A stretch of 32,150 nucleotides of DNA from Candidatus Hydrogenedentota bacterium (GCA_012730045.1 JAAYBR010000056.1:1-32150), one strand, 5' to 3'. Numbered from the stretch's first letter, positions 1-8,399 are shown. Notes: generated by a model from the sequence alone, not told the origin. Numbers and translations: made by a program.

Positions 1-36
1 ACGGCTTCGGCTCCCTCCATCGCCCAAACCGCGCGC

Positions 37-142
37 CCCCTGGGATCGCCAAGCTCCAGCTTGGCCTCTTGGGTTCTTCCGCGCGGGCCTGTTCGATCCG
101 TATTTCCCCGAAAGCCAAGGGGAAGCTTGGCGATCCCAGGGG
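37..142. repeat. Palindromic intergenic repeat (inverted 19-mers plus inner palindrome)
   Basis: Positions 37-55 and 124-142 are exact reverse complements (19 nt, core TGGGATCGCCAAGCT). Inside lies a second perfect palindrome at 48-65 (GCCAAGCT-cc-AGCTTGGC). The sequence looks like a REP or MITE-type element and not like coding DNA. No gene is supported anywhere in 1-193; the short open frame over it has no ribosome site and no recognisable product. Confidence 0.6.
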
Positions 143-193
143 CGCGGCCTCTCCAGCGAACCCGGTACTTTCTTAGCAGGTCTTATCCGGCGG

Positions 194-910
194 TCAGGCC
201 GGGACGGGCCTCCACGCCTCCTGCCTTTTCCGGCAGAGGTAGACAGCAAGACTCTCGGCGGGGACGGCCTGCGAGACAATGTCAAACCCCGCCCTTCGCA
301 GGAGGCCCTCCATGATCCAGTCGTAGGTGCTGAACTCTTGGGCCACGTGCCGCGCGGCGGGAATCCGCATTTCCGGGAGGGACGCGGCGAAGCGCTCAAA
401 ATGGGGCTCGGGCGCCTCGTCGGCGGCGGGGGCGAACACCACATCCCGGAGGACAAATCTTCCCCCCGGCTTGAGCGCGCGCGCGACGTTGCGCAGGGCC
501 GCCAGCTTCCACAGGTCGGGCAGATGGTGCAGCGCCAGGCCGGAGACGGCGCCGTCGAAGGCGCCGTCCGGCAGGTCCATGGTCAGGAATCCGGCGTGGC
601 GGGTGGCGACGGTAGTTCCCGCGTCGGCGGCCTTCCGCCGCACGTAGTCGAGCATGACGGCGGAGACGTCCACCGCCGTGACGGCCATTCCCGCCGCAGC
701 CGCCGCCCGGGCAAACCGCCCCGTGCCGCAGCCGATCTCAAGCACGGCGGCCCCGGGAACCAGGGCGAGCATGTCCAGCGTCTCCCGGTTCTCGCCGTCA
801 ATGTCGCGGAAGGCACCCATGCGGGCGTCATAGGCCTCCACCTCGGCGAGGTCCGCATAGTCCGTCCCCACCTGGCGCATTTCATCCCACAGCCAGTCTT
901 TTTCTGTCAT
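194..910 (-). CDS. Class I SAM-dependent methyltransferase
   Basis: A 238-residue protein with the Rossmann-type methyltransferase fold. Motif I is VLEIGCGTGR (residues 56-65), the acidic end of strand 2 is at VDVS (Asp81), and LKPGGRFVLRD (146-156) is the usual post-III segment. It probably transfers a methyl group from S-adenosylmethionine to a small molecule in the cytoplasm; the substrate cannot be read from the sequence. The frame is open further upstream, but the ATG at 910 is preceded by GGAGGAG at good spacing and starts the conserved part, so the upstream 75 codons are rejected. It diverges from surE across 184 nt that contain a TACAAT box (minus strand, 965-970). Confidence 0.85.
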   Translation of the reverse strand: MTEKDWLWDEMRQVGTDYADLAEVEAYDARMGAFRDIDGENRETLDMLALVPGAAVLEIGCGTGRFARAAAAAGMAVTAVDVSAVMLDYVRRKAADAGTTVATRHAGFLTMDLPDGAFDGAVSGLALHHLPDLWKLAALRNVARALKPGGRFVLRDVVFAPAADEAPEPHFERFAASLPEMRIPAARHVAQEFSTYDWIMEGLLRRAGFDIVSQAVPAESLAVYLCRKRQEAWRPVPA

Positions 911-1094
911 GTTGGGGCTCCTCCGGCCGCGCGCGCGGCGCGCCCCCGGGCGCGGGGGCGGCCCATTGTACCGCACCCTCCCCGCCCGCGCGCATCCTGG
1001 GGCGTTCCGCGTCCGTGTGCCGGTTGCGCGGGGCGGGGCGCGGCGGCTACACTGGGGGGCCGTTTCCAAAGGACCTTGATCGCGAGGTTTTTCC

Positions 1095-1856
1095 ATGGTT
1101 TCCCCGCTCATTCTGGTGACAAACGACGACGGCATCGGCGCGCCGGGCCTGGCGGCGCTGGCCGCCGCGCTGGCGCCCCTGGGCGAGGTGCATGTCTACG
1201 CCCCCGACCGCCAGCGCAGCGCCGTGGGCCATGCCGTGTCGCTGCACACGCCCCTGCGCGTGACGGAGGCGGGGGAGCGGCGGCGCATGGTGGACGGCAC
1301 CCCGACGGACTGCGTCATGCTGGCCGTGCGCGGGCTGCTGCCCCGGCGGCCGTCGCTGGTGGTGAGCGGGATCAACTCGGGCGCGAACCTGGGCGACGAT
1401 GTGACCTATTCCGGCACCGTGGCGGGGGCCTACGAGGGCATGCTGCTGGGGATTCCCTCGCTGGCGGTCTCCAACACCGCCCACGCGCCGGAGCACTACG
1501 ATGCGTCCGCCGCCGTGGCGGCGCGGCTGGCGGCGCGGGTGCTGGCGCGGGGGCTGCCCGCCGGGGTCATGCTCAACGTGAACATCCCCGACCTCCCCGG
1601 GGACCAGATCGGCGGCGTCGCCGCCACGCGCATGGGCCGCCGCAACTACCAGGATGAGATCGTCGAGCGCGAGGACCCGCGCGGCGGACGCTACTACTGG
1701 ATCGGCGGCGCCCAGCCCGACCACTACCCGGAAACGGGCACGGATTTCGAGGCCGTTGGACGCGGCATGGTGAGCGTGACACCCCTGCAGCGCGACCTCA
1801 CGGCCCACGCCGCCCTGCCGGACCTCGCGGCGATGCTGGGCGGCCCGGACGCCTGA
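1095..1856 (+). CDS. surE: 5'/3'-nucleotidase SurE (survival protein)
   Basis: A 253-residue protein, the usual length for SurE. SurE removes phosphate from nucleoside 5'- and 3'-monophosphates, and in some species acts on short polyphosphate, in the cytoplasm with a divalent metal. The metal ligands are visible: the Asp pair in [12 protein letters not shown] (Asp11, Asp12), Ser42 in RQRSAVGH and Asn94 in SGINSGAN. The family segment [15 protein letters not shown] follows. The start sits 8 nt after GAGG. In proteobacteria surE often adjoins pcm and rpoS; here it does not, and it appears to be its own unit with a TACACT-like box about 45 nt upstream. Confidence 0.95.
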   Translation: MVSPLILVTNDDGIGAPGLAALAAALAPLGEVHVYAPDRQRSAVGHAVSLHTPLRVTEAGERRRMVDGTPTDCVMLAVRGLLPRRPSLVVSGINSGANLGDDVTYSGTVAGAYEGMLLGIPSLAVSNTAHAPEHYDASAAVAARLAARVLARGLPAGVMLNVNIPDLPGDQIGGVAATRMGRRNYQDEIVEREDPRGGRYYWIGGAQPDHYPETGTDFEAVGRGMVSVTPLQRDLTAHAALPDLAAMLGGPDA

Positions 1857-1893
1857 ACCGGCGGCGGGCGTGATTTTCCCGGTGCCGGGGGGG

Positions 1894-1899
1894 TACCAT
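1894..1899 (+). promoter_or_regulatory. Possible -10 box for the NagB-like gene
   Basis: TACCAT lies 70 nt before the ATG at 1969, with a TGATTT-like -35 at 1871-1876 (17-nt spacer) and a G run directly before the -10. Similar TACCAT or TACAAT boxes occur before several other genes in the window (965-970, 8349-8354 and 11413-11418 among them), which supports the reading weakly. Confidence 0.35.
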
Positions 1900-1968
1900 A
1901 CACGGCCATGCACGCGTTTCCGGGCAACCACGGGGCGGCCGCCCCGCAACATGACAGGAGAACAGGGC

Positions 1969-2925
1969 ATGTCCATCACGCTGATGAGCACGATCAAGGG
2001 TTCGCTGCTGGAGGGGTTCTTCCCGGAGGGATGGGACTTGGCGAAGCTGGACGCCCTGTGCGGGCGCAAGCCGGAGACCCTGGCGAAGGCGGAGAAGTGG
2101 TGGAGCAAAAAGTTTGAGGCGGTTCCCTGCGCGTCCCTGGCGGACTTCGACATGATGATGGGCCACGAGATCGCGTGGGAGATCGCCCAGGCGAAGAAGG
2201 CGGGCAGACAGATCCTCTTCATCCTGCCCGTGGGCCCCATGGGCATGTACCGCTGGGCGGTGTATTTCCTGAAGGAGTGGAACGTGGACTGCCGCCATGT
2301 CCACGGCTTCAACATGGACGAGTGGAGCGACGCGAAGGGCAACACGCTGCCGGCGAAGGACCCCGGGGCGTTCCAGAACGCCATGGAGCAGGCCTTTTAC
2401 GGCCCCCTGGGCAAACTGTCCGCGCCGAAGAACCAGCGGCACTTCGCGACGAAGACCTCGCTGCCGAAATACGCGGACGCCATCGCCGCACTGCGCGCGA
2501 AGGGCGCGCGGCTGGTCACGGTGTACGGCATCGGGCGCGCGTGCCACATTGCCTTCTGGGAGCCGCACTTTGCGAAGGAGTACGCCTCGGTGGCGGCGTG
2601 GAAGAAGGCGACCCACCGGCTGGGCGCGCGGCTCTGCCCGCTGACCATCGAGCAGAACGCGATCACGAGCTTCAAGAGCCGGACCACGCTGGTGCCCGCG
2701 ACGGCGAACACCGTCGGCCCGGGCCTCTTCCTCCAGTCCGACCGGTGCATCGGCGGGGCGGACGGCGCGCTGGGCCGCGGCATGATGTGGCAGGGCATGT
2801 CGCTGTGGGCGACGCTGCACCACGAGCCGACGCCGTGGATTCCCAGCACGTTCATGCCGACCCTGCCCGGGCGGCTCTTCTTCCTTCAGGAGCTGGCGGG
2901 GCCGCTTGAGCCGGAGTGCAACTGA
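1969..2925 (+). CDS. Glucosamine-6-phosphate deaminase-like (NagB-fold) protein, altered active site
   Basis: A 318-residue protein resembling NagB sugar-phosphate deaminase/isomerases (E. coli NagB has 266 residues). FNMDEW (114-119) matches the NagB FNMDEY motif that carries the proton-transfer Asp72. [13 protein letters not shown] (187-199) matches GVGNDGHIAFNEP: His143 and Glu148 equivalents are kept (His193, Glu198) but Asp141 is replaced by Ala191. The reaction may therefore be changed or lost. The start at 1969 is chosen because AGGAG lies 8 nt upstream; a GTG at 1870 and an ATG at 1951 are less likely. It heads a plus-strand chain with the oxidoreductase 3 nt downstream. I infer a cytoplasmic role on an amino-sugar phosphate or related sugar. 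Confidence 0.75.
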   Translation: MSITLMSTIKGSLLEGFFPEGWDLAKLDALCGRKPETLAKAEKWWSKKFEAVPCASLADFDMMMGHEIAWEIAQAKKAGRQILFILPVGPMGMYRWAVYFLKEWNVDCRHVHGFNMDEWSDAKGNTLPAKDPGAFQNAMEQAFYGPLGKLSAPKNQRHFATKTSLPKYADAIAALRAKGARLVTVYGIGRACHIAFWEPHFAKEYASVAAWKKATHRLGARLCPLTIEQNAITSFKSRTTLVPATANTVGPGLFLQSDRCIGGADGALGRGMMWQGMSLWATLHHEPTPWIPSTFMPTLPGRLFFLQELAGPLEPECN

Positions 2926-2928
2926 TCG

Positions 2929-3975
2929 GTGGTCATTTCCCGCGCATACGGCAGGCGCCCCGAGAAGCGCTTTGACGAGCGGTACCCCGTCGTGGTGGCG
3001 GGGGCCGGCGTGACCGGCCTCGCGGCGGCGCGCCTGCTCCAGTCCCTCGGGCTGGAGTGCGTCGTGTTTGAGAAGGGCGCCCGCGTGGGCGGCCGCTGCG
3101 CCACGCGCACGGCCGGAGACGCCGTGTTCGACTACGGCGCGCAGTTTTTCACGGCGCGCAGCGCGGAGTTTCAGCAGCTTGTGGGCGAGTGGACGGCGCG
3201 CGGCGTCGCGCGCGAGTGGACGCGCAGCTTCCCCTCGCTGGACGGCGTGGCCGAGCAGCCGGGCTTTCCCCGGTACATCGGGGCGGACGGCATGTCGGGG
3301 GTGGCGGAGACACTGGCGGAGGGGGTGGACGTGCGCTTTGACCGGCGGGTCAAGCGGATCACGGAGGCGCGCGGGTACTGGGACATGGAGATGGAGGAGG
3401 GCCCGGCGGTGCGCGCGGACGCGCTGCTGCTGACGATGCCGCTGCCGCTGGCGCTGCGCCTGATCAACGACGAGAACACCTGGCGCTTCGGCGCGCTGCT
3501 CGCGCCGGTCGCGGGGGCCCGCTATTTCCCCTGCTTCACCGCGATGGCCGTGCTCGACGGTCCCAGCGGCCTGCCGGGCCCCGGCGCGCTGCGGATGGAC
3601 GAGGGCCCCGCCGCGTGGGTGGCCGACAACCGGATCAAGGGCGTCTCGAAGGCCCACGCGGTGACCATCCACGCGACGCACGACTGGTCCGAGGCGCACC
3701 TGGACCTTTCGCCGCAGGAGGCCGCCCAGGCGCTCCTGGACGCCGTGCGGCCGCATCTGGCCGCCAGGGCCGCGCAGGTGCAGGGATACCGCTGGCGCTA
3801 CAGCGCGCCGGCCGCCGTGCTGCCGACCATGCATTACTATCTGGACTGCCGCGCGCCCCTGTGCTTCGCCGGGGACGCGTTCGGCGGCCGCCGTCTCGAG
3901 GGCGCCGTGCTCTCGGGCCGGTCGGCCGCGCGCGCGCTGGCCGCGCGGCTCTCCGGGGAGAACGACACACCATGA
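2929..3975 (+). CDS. Renalase-like NAD(P)/FAD-dependent oxidoreductase
   Basis: A 348-residue flavoprotein of the amine-oxidase/renalase type. The dinucleotide-binding loop is GAGVTG (25-30) with Glu48 closing the ribose site. VGGRCATR (53-60) and DYGAQFFTAR (68-77) are signature segments of bacterial renalase-like proteins, and the C-terminal CFAGDAFGGRRLEGA is the second FAD-contacting region. Known relatives oxidise dihydropyridine forms of NAD(P)H; the substrate here is not known. The start is a GTG only 3 nt after the stop of the NagB-like gene, so translation is probably coupled. Its stop overlaps the glpD start (ATGA). No signal peptide is present, so it is cytoplasmic. Confidence 0.8.
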   Translation: MVISRAYGRRPEKRFDERYPVVVAGAGVTGLAAARLLQSLGLECVVFEKGARVGGRCATRTAGDAVFDYGAQFFTARSAEFQQLVGEWTARGVAREWTRSFPSLDGVAEQPGFPRYIGADGMSGVAETLAEGVDVRFDRRVKRITEARGYWDMEMEEGPAVRADALLLTMPLPLALRLINDENTWRFGALLAPVAGARYFPCFTAMAVLDGPSGLPGPGALRMDEGPAAWVADNRIKGVSKAHAVTIHATHDWSEAHLDLSPQEAAQALLDAVRPHLAARAAQVQGYRWRYSAPAAVLPTMHYYLDCRAPLCFAGDAFGGRRLEGAVLSGRSAARALAARLSGENDTP

Positions 3976-5531
3976 GCTTTACCAGGGAAGAGATGGCCGC
4001 GCGCGCGGCCGACACCGGGACCGAATGGGACTTCCTCGTCATCGGCGGCGGCGCGACCGGCGCCGGGGTGGCGGTGGACGCGGCGTCGCGCGGACTCAGC
4101 GTGCTGCTGGTGGACCGCGGCGACTTCGGCAAGGGCACGTCGAGCCGCAGCACGAAACTGGTGCACGGCGGGGTGCGCTACCTCCAGCAGGGCAACATCT
4201 CCCTGGTGATGGAGGCGCTGAAGGAGCGCGGCATCCTGCGGGACAACGCGCCGCACCTCGTGCACGACCTCCCCTTTGTCGTGCCGAACTACACCTGGTG
4301 GGAGGCGCCCTTCTACGGCATCGGCCTGCGCATCTATGACCTCCTCGCGGGAAAGCACGGCTTCGGGCCGTCGCGGAACCTGTCGGTGGAGAAGACCCTG
4401 GAGCGCATCCCCACCATCGAGACCGAGGGCCTGCGCGGCGGCGTGGTCTACTACGACGGCCAGTTCGACGACTCCCGGCTCCTCATCAACCTCGTGCAGA
4501 CGGCCGCGGAGCACGGCGCCGCGGCGGTCAATTACATGGAGGCCGTGCGCATCCTGCGGCGGGACGACCTCGTCTGCGGCGCCGTGCTGCGCGACCGCGA
4601 GACCGGCGAGGAGCACACGGTGCGCGCGCGCGCGGTCATCAACGCGGCGGGGCCCTTCGTGGACGGCGTGCGCCGCCTCGACGAGCCGGACGCGGCGCCC
4701 ATGATCCGCCCGAGCCAGGGCGTGCACATCATCCTCGACCGGTCCTTCCTCCCCGGCGACAGCGCCATCATGGTGCCGCACACCGACGACGGGCGCGTGC
4801 TCTTCGCCATCCCCTGGCGCGGGCGCACGCTGGTCGGCACGACGGACACGCCCATTGACGACCTGCCCGGCGAGCCGCGCGCCCAGGACCAGGAGGTGGA
4901 GTTCCTGCTGAGCCACGCGGCGCGCTACCTCACCCGCGACCCCGGCCGGGACGACGTGCTGAGCGTCTTCGCGGGCATCCGCCCGCTGGCGGCGGGCGAC
5001 GCGGCCACCACGGCGGCGCTCTCGCGCGACCACACGCTGCACATCTCGCGCAGCGGGCTCGTGACCATCACGGGCGGCAAGTGGACCACCTACCGGAAGA
5101 TGGCGGAGGACACGGTGGACCAGGCGGCGACCATCGCGCGCCTCGACCCGCCCCCCTGCGCCACGAAGACCCTGCGCATCCACGGCCACGTCGAGCGCGC
5201 GGAGGAGTTCGGCGAGCTCGCCGTCTACGGCGCCGACGCGCTCTCGGTCCTCAACCTCGTGCGGGAGTCGCCGCAGAACGCCGAGCAGCTTCACCCGGAC
5301 CTCGAGACCATCGAGGCCGAGGTCATCTGGGCCGCGCGCCATGAGATGGCCCGCACGGTGGAGGACGTCCTCTCCCGACGCACGCGCTGCCTGCTGTTCA
5401 ACGCGGCGGCCAGCGTGGAGGCGGCCCCGCGCGTGGCGGCGATCCTCGCGAAGGAGCTGGGCCGCGACGCCGCCTGGCAGGCCGCGCAGGCGCGCGCCTT
5501 TGAGGAAACCGCGGCGGTCTACCGCCTCTGA
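3972..5531 (+). CDS. glpD: Glycerol-3-phosphate dehydrogenase (FAD, GlpD/GlpA type)
   Basis: A 519-residue protein of normal length for respiratory glycerol-3-phosphate dehydrogenase, which oxidises sn-glycerol 3-phosphate to dihydroxyacetone phosphate at the inner membrane and passes electrons to quinone. FLVIGGGATGAGVAVDAASR (21-40) is the FAD-binding loop, and GTSSRSTKLVHGGVRYL (55-71) is the classic GlpD signature. The substrate-binding region TLVGTTDTP and the GGKWTTYR segment are intact, and the C-terminal DAO_C-like helical domain is complete. The ATG overlaps the stop of the preceding oxidoreductase by ATGA. No glpK or glpF lies nearby, so the substrate may come from lipid turnover. 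Confidence 0.92.
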   Translation: MSFTREEMAARAADTGTEWDFLVIGGGATGAGVAVDAASRGLSVLLVDRGDFGKGTSSRSTKLVHGGVRYLQQGNISLVMEALKERGILRDNAPHLVHDLPFVVPNYTWWEAPFYGIGLRIYDLLAGKHGFGPSRNLSVEKTLERIPTIETEGLRGGVVYYDGQFDDSRLLINLVQTAAEHGAAAVNYMEAVRILRRDDLVCGAVLRDRETGEEHTVRARAVINAAGPFVDGVRRLDEPDAAPMIRPSQGVHIILDRSFLPGDSAIMVPHTDDGRVLFAIPWRGRTLVGTTDTPIDDLPGEPRAQDQEVEFLLSHAARYLTRDPGRDDVLSVFAGIRPLAAGDAATTAALSRDHTLHISRSGLVTITGGKWTTYRKMAEDTVDQAATIARLDPPPCATKTLRIHGHVERAEEFGELAVYGADALSVLNLVRESPQNAEQLHPDLETIEAEVIWAARHEMARTVEDVLSRRTRCLLFNAAASVEAAPRVAAILAKELGRDAAWQAAQARAFEETAAVYRL

Positions 5532-5559
5532 CCGCCCGACAACCACGGAGACCGGCGAC

Positions 5560-6495
5560 ATGAAAGCCCCCACGCGTCTTTGCCAGGTGCTCGCGGCGGC
5601 CGCCGCGCTGCTTGCGGCGGGGTTCGCCGCCGCGCAGGGCAAACCCTACGAACTGGTGAAGGACGTGCAGTACGGGGAGGCCAGGGGCGTCCCCCTGCTG
5701 CTGAACGTCTACAAACCGACCGGACAGAACCGCAACCCGCTCTACAAGCCCGGCGACACGGGGAAGGGCCTCGCCGTCATTGACGTGATCAGCGGCGGGT
5801 GGAACAGCAGCCCCGCGCGGGAGAACGAGCACGCGGCCGCCGGCATGTTCGACGTCGTGTGCGCGCGCGGCTACACCGTCTTCGCCGTGCGCGTGGGGTC
5901 GGTGCCGGAGTTCGACGGCCTGGAAATCACCGGGAACCTCCAGCGCGGCGTGCGCTGGGTGAAGGCCCACGCGGCGGAGTACGGGATCAACCCCGACCGC
6001 ATCGGCATGGTGGGCGCGTCGGCGGGCGGGCACCTCACGCTGCTCTCAATGGTGAGGGAAGAGCCCGGCGATCCGAAGGCGGAGGACCCGCTGCTCCGTT
6101 TCAGCACGCGCATCGCGGCGGTGGCGGTGTTTTTCCCGCCGACCCATTTCCTGAACTGGGGCGGCGGCAGGGCGCCCATTACCAGCGAGCCGGGGCTGCT
6201 GTTCAACGGCGGCGTGGCGGGGAGGACGGAGGCCGAGATTGACGCGCGCCTCAGGGAGCTGTCCCCCGCGCTCCAGGTGAAGCCCGGCCTGCCGCCCGCG
6301 CTGCTCATCCACGGCGACTCGGACCCCATCGTGCCGCTGGACCAGTCGGAGCAGATGGTGAAGGCGCTCAAGGACGCCGGGAACGGCGCGGAGCTGGTGG
6401 TGAAGCAGGACGGCGGGCATTTCTGGCTCACCATCACCGAGGAGATCATCCTCATCACCGACTGGCTCGACAAGCAGCTGGCGGGCGCGCAATGA
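5560..6495 (+). CDS. Secreted alpha/beta-hydrolase (esterase/peptidase-like)
   Basis: A 311-residue alpha/beta-hydrolase with a Sec signal peptide (hydrophobic residues 8-24, likely cleavage after AAAQ at 26). The catalytic triad can be read as Ser155 in GASAGGH, Asp255 in HGDSDPIVP and His287 in GGHFW. This is the BD-FAE/prolyl-oligopeptidase-like esterase group; the substrate is unknown, but export suggests an ester or acylated glycan outside the cytoplasm. GGAG lies upstream of the ATG. It follows glpD by 28 nt and overlaps the next hydrolase by ATGA, so the two are one transcript. The next protein is a clear paralogue lacking the signal peptide. Confidence 0.82.
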   Translation: MKAPTRLCQVLAAAAALLAAGFAAAQGKPYELVKDVQYGEARGVPLLLNVYKPTGQNRNPLYKPGDTGKGLAVIDVISGGWNSSPARENEHAAAGMFDVVCARGYTVFAVRVGSVPEFDGLEITGNLQRGVRWVKAHAAEYGINPDRIGMVGASAGGHLTLLSMVREEPGDPKAEDPLLRFSTRIAAVAVFFPPTHFLNWGGGRAPITSEPGLLFNGGVAGRTEAEIDARLRELSPALQVKPGLPPALLIHGDSDPIVPLDQSEQMVKALKDAGNGAELVVKQDGGHFWLTITEEIILITDWLDKQLAGAQ

Positions 6496-7433
6496 CGGAG
6501 ACGCGGGACGACGGGGAGCATCCTGTCGAGATGCTGCACCGGCCGGGGGCGCTGCTGCACGCGCGCCCGAAGACCCCGGGGCATTTCCGCCGCGCGCGCA
6601 ACCGCGTCTACGCCGAGGCCCTCGGCGTCGCGCTGGTGATGGACGTGTTCCAGCCGGAGGGCCCGTCGAACGGCCTCGGCGTGGTGGACGTCATCAGCAG
6701 CGGCTGGCGCTCCGACCGGATCGCGCTCAACGAGCATGTGGGCTTCGGCCTGTGCGACGCCCTGTGCGGCGCGGGATTCACGGTCTTTGCGGCGTCGCCC
6801 GGCGCCGCGCGCCTCTTCGAGGGGAGGGACCTCGTCCTGCATGTGCACGCGGCGGTGCGCCATGTGCGCCACCACGCGGGGGAGTGGGGCGTGGACCCCG
6901 GCCGCCTCGCCCTCGCGGGCACCTCGGCGGGCGGGCACCTCGCCGCGCTCGCCGCGCTGTCGCCGCAGAAGGGCCGCCCCGCGGCCCGCGAGCCCCACCG
7001 CAGGCACGACTCGTCGGTCGCCGCCGTCGCGGCCTTCTTCGCGCCGTCGGACCTCGAGGGGCTGTTCCGGGGGGACGCCTCCCTGGAGGCCGCGCGGCAG
7101 GGCATCGCGTGGGAGGAGATGCTCTTTCACGGAGGCCTGCGGGGAAGGACGCCGGAGGAGGTGACAGAGCGGATGCGCGAACTCTCGCCCGTTCACGCGG
7201 CCGCATCGTTCCGCGCGCGCCATCCCGGGCAGGCGCCGCCGCCCTTCCTGCTGGTCCACGGCGACGCGGACCCCGTGGTGCCCCTTGTGCAGTCGCTGCG
7301 GCTGGCGGACGCGCTGCGCGCGGCCGGCGGTGTCGCCGACGTGCTGGTGCGTCCGGGCGGCGGCCATCCCTGGCCGGACGCCGGCGCCGAATGCGCCAAG
7401 GCGGCCGCGTGGCTCGCCGCCCGCCTGCGCTGA
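6492..7433 (+). CDS. Cytoplasmic alpha/beta-hydrolase, paralogue of the preceding gene
   Basis: A 313-residue hydrolase that shares the order of motifs with its upstream neighbour: VVDVISSGW near residue 65, the nucleophile elbow GTSAGGH (Ser145), HGDADPVVP for the acid, and GGGHPW for the histidine. It starts with a hydrophilic stretch and has no signal peptide, so the pair places one enzyme outside and one inside the cytoplasm. The ATG overlaps the previous stop codon (ATGA). It is the last gene of the plus-strand chain; a large stem-loop follows at 7498-7573. The substrate is not known. Confidence 0.8.
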   Translation: MTETRDDGEHPVEMLHRPGALLHARPKTPGHFRRARNRVYAEALGVALVMDVFQPEGPSNGLGVVDVISSGWRSDRIALNEHVGFGLCDALCGAGFTVFAASPGAARLFEGRDLVLHVHAAVRHVRHHAGEWGVDPGRLALAGTSAGGHLAALAALSPQKGRPAAREPHRRHDSSVAAVAAFFAPSDLEGLFRGDASLEAARQGIAWEEMLFHGGLRGRTPEEVTERMRELSPVHAAASFRARHPGQAPPPFLLVHGDADPVVPLVQSLRLADALRAAGGVADVLVRPGGGHPWPDAGAECAKAAAWLAARLR

Positions 7434-7497
7434 CCCGCCCCGGCGCCCGCGCACGACCCTTTTGAAAACGCCGCATCTCACCCCCAAGGCGCTCCAA

Positions 7498-7573
7498 CGA
7501 CAAAACGCCCATGCCTTGTCTCCGGAAGGGTGTCTTTCGGCAGGCCCCGAAAACAAAGGCACGGGCGTTGTCG
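7498..7573. terminator. Large stem-loop between convergent genes, likely bidirectional terminator
   Basis: Arms at about 7498-7519 and 7552-7573 pair over roughly 20 bp with a few mismatches (shared core CGCCC and TGCCT), enclosing a loop with its own weaker pairing. It lies between the stop of the hydrolase at 7433 and the stop of the histone-like gene at 7628, which run towards each other. There is no clean T run, so intrinsic termination is inferred from position and structure. Confidence 0.5.
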
Positions 7574-7627
7574 CGCGGGACTTACCTCCCGTGCCGCGCG
7601 GGCCCGGGAGCGCCTGGCTGTGGGAGA

Positions 7628-7906
7628 TTACTTCTTCGCGACGGCCTTTTTCGCGGCCGGCTTCTTCGCGGCCGGCTTCTTCGCGGCGGCCTTCTTCACC
7701 GCCGGCTTCTTCGCGGCGGCCGGCTTCTTCGCGACGGCCTTCTTCACCGCGGGCTTCTTCGCGGCCGGCTTCTTCGCGACAGCCTTCTTCGCGGCCGGCT
7801 TCTTCGCCGCAGGCTTCTTCGCGACAGCCTTCTTCGCCGCGGGCTTCTTCGCCGCAGGCTTCTTCGCCGCAGGCTTCTTCGCCGCCGCTTTTTTCACATC
7901 CGCCAT
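7628..7906 (-). CDS. Histone H1-like Ala/Lys/Pro-rich DNA-binding protein
   Basis: A 92-residue protein made almost wholly of AAKKP and AVAKK repeats after the leader MADVKK. Lysine supplies nearly all charge; there are no aromatic residues and no acidic residue other than Asp3. This is the composition of the histone H1 C-terminal tail, as in chlamydial Hc2 and the AlgP tail, which bind DNA and compact the nucleoid. Tandem DNA repeats underlie it, so its length may vary among strains. The ATG at 7906 is set by AGGAGGA 8 nt upstream; the frame remains open to 8149, but that extension lacks such a site and is unlike the repeat part. A predicted promoter at 8248-8276 gives it a leader of about 335 nt with three palindromes. 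Confidence 0.8.
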   Translation of the reverse strand: MADVKKAAAKKPAAKKPAAKKPAAKKAVAKKPAAKKPAAKKAVAKKPAAKKPAVKKAVAKKPAAAKKPAVKKAAAKKPAAKKPAAKKAVAKK

Positions 7907-7992
7907 TGCTCGTTCCTCCTGTCTTGAACGACCTCGTCTCTCTTCCGCACCGCGCGGAGGCGTCATCCCGGACAACAGGTCCGCGATGCGCC

Positions 7993-8019
7993 CGCCGTTC
8001 ATGCACACCATGAACGGCG
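7993..8019. promoter_or_regulatory. Perfect 11-bp inverted repeat, candidate operator or leader hairpin
   Basis: CGCCGTTCATG, a 5-nt loop, then CATGAACGGCG. It begins 87 nt upstream of the histone-like start codon, within that gene's predicted leader. It could be a protein-binding operator or an RNA hairpin. It does not match the CIRCE element or another operator I know. Confidence 0.5.
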
Positions 8020-8247
8020 CACTTCCACAGATGCGCTGCGCATCCGCAAAAGGCGTGGGAAAAGGCTCCGGGCTGGAAGGGGCCGCCGCGTCTTCCGCAA
8101 GCGCGGCGCCCCTTGACTCCGACGTGTCCGCTTGTTGGTCAGGCCACACGATAAAGAGTTCTTCGTTGCATTTTTTTCCGCGCGCGCCGTCGAAAAAAAT
8201 GGTCCGCGTTGAACAACCCGGAAACTTGATTCAACTGTGACGCCGAA

Positions 8248-8276
8248 TGTGTAGCAAACAAAGAGGAAAAAATCAA
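8248..8276 (-). promoter_or_regulatory. Predicted sigma70 promoter of the histone-like gene
   Basis: On the minus strand TTGATT (8276-8271), a 17-nt spacer and TACACA (8253-8248) form a fair sigma70-type promoter. The implied start is near 8241, giving a 5' leader of about 335 nt. The -10 is imperfect. Confidence 0.45.
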
Positions 8277-8399
8277 GCGTCAAGCCAAACTTTTTTTCTT
8301 TTTTTTGCGGGCGCGCGGCGGCGCTTTATTCGGCCGCGGCCGATTGGGTACCATGTGCGCGTCTGCGGAGATCACCGCAGAGGACGAAAGGAACCCGCG

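Larger units (their letters stand above)
7907..8399. promoter_or_regulatory. Divergent regulatory region between the histone-like gene and hldE
   Basis: This 493-nt gene-free stretch is richer in A/T than its surroundings. It holds three perfect inverted repeats: 7993-8003/8009-8019 (11-bp arms, 5-nt loop), 8030-8036/8038-8044 (7-bp arms), and 8169-8178/8192-8201 (CATTTTTTTC with its complement). T tracts at about 8290-8306 lie upstream of the hldE start and could act as an UP element. No protein-coding gene is supported here. Confidence 0.6.

Noticed and set aside
1798-3834. Long minus-strand open frame (678 codons) opposite surE, the NagB-like gene and the flavoprotein
   Set aside because: It lies across three well-supported plus-strand genes, is rich in Arg/His/Gly as expected for an antisense frame in GC-rich DNA, and has no recognisable domain.
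5871-8006. Minus-strand open frame of 711 codons with a Glu/Ala-rich repeat start
   Set aside because: The repeat part is the histone-like gene read in another frame, and the rest is opposite the two hydrolase genes.
7907-8149. N-terminal extension of the histone-like protein by 81 residues
   Set aside because: The frame is open, but AGGAGGA sits right before the ATG at 7906, and the extension has none of the Lys-Ala composition and covers palindromic regulatory DNA.
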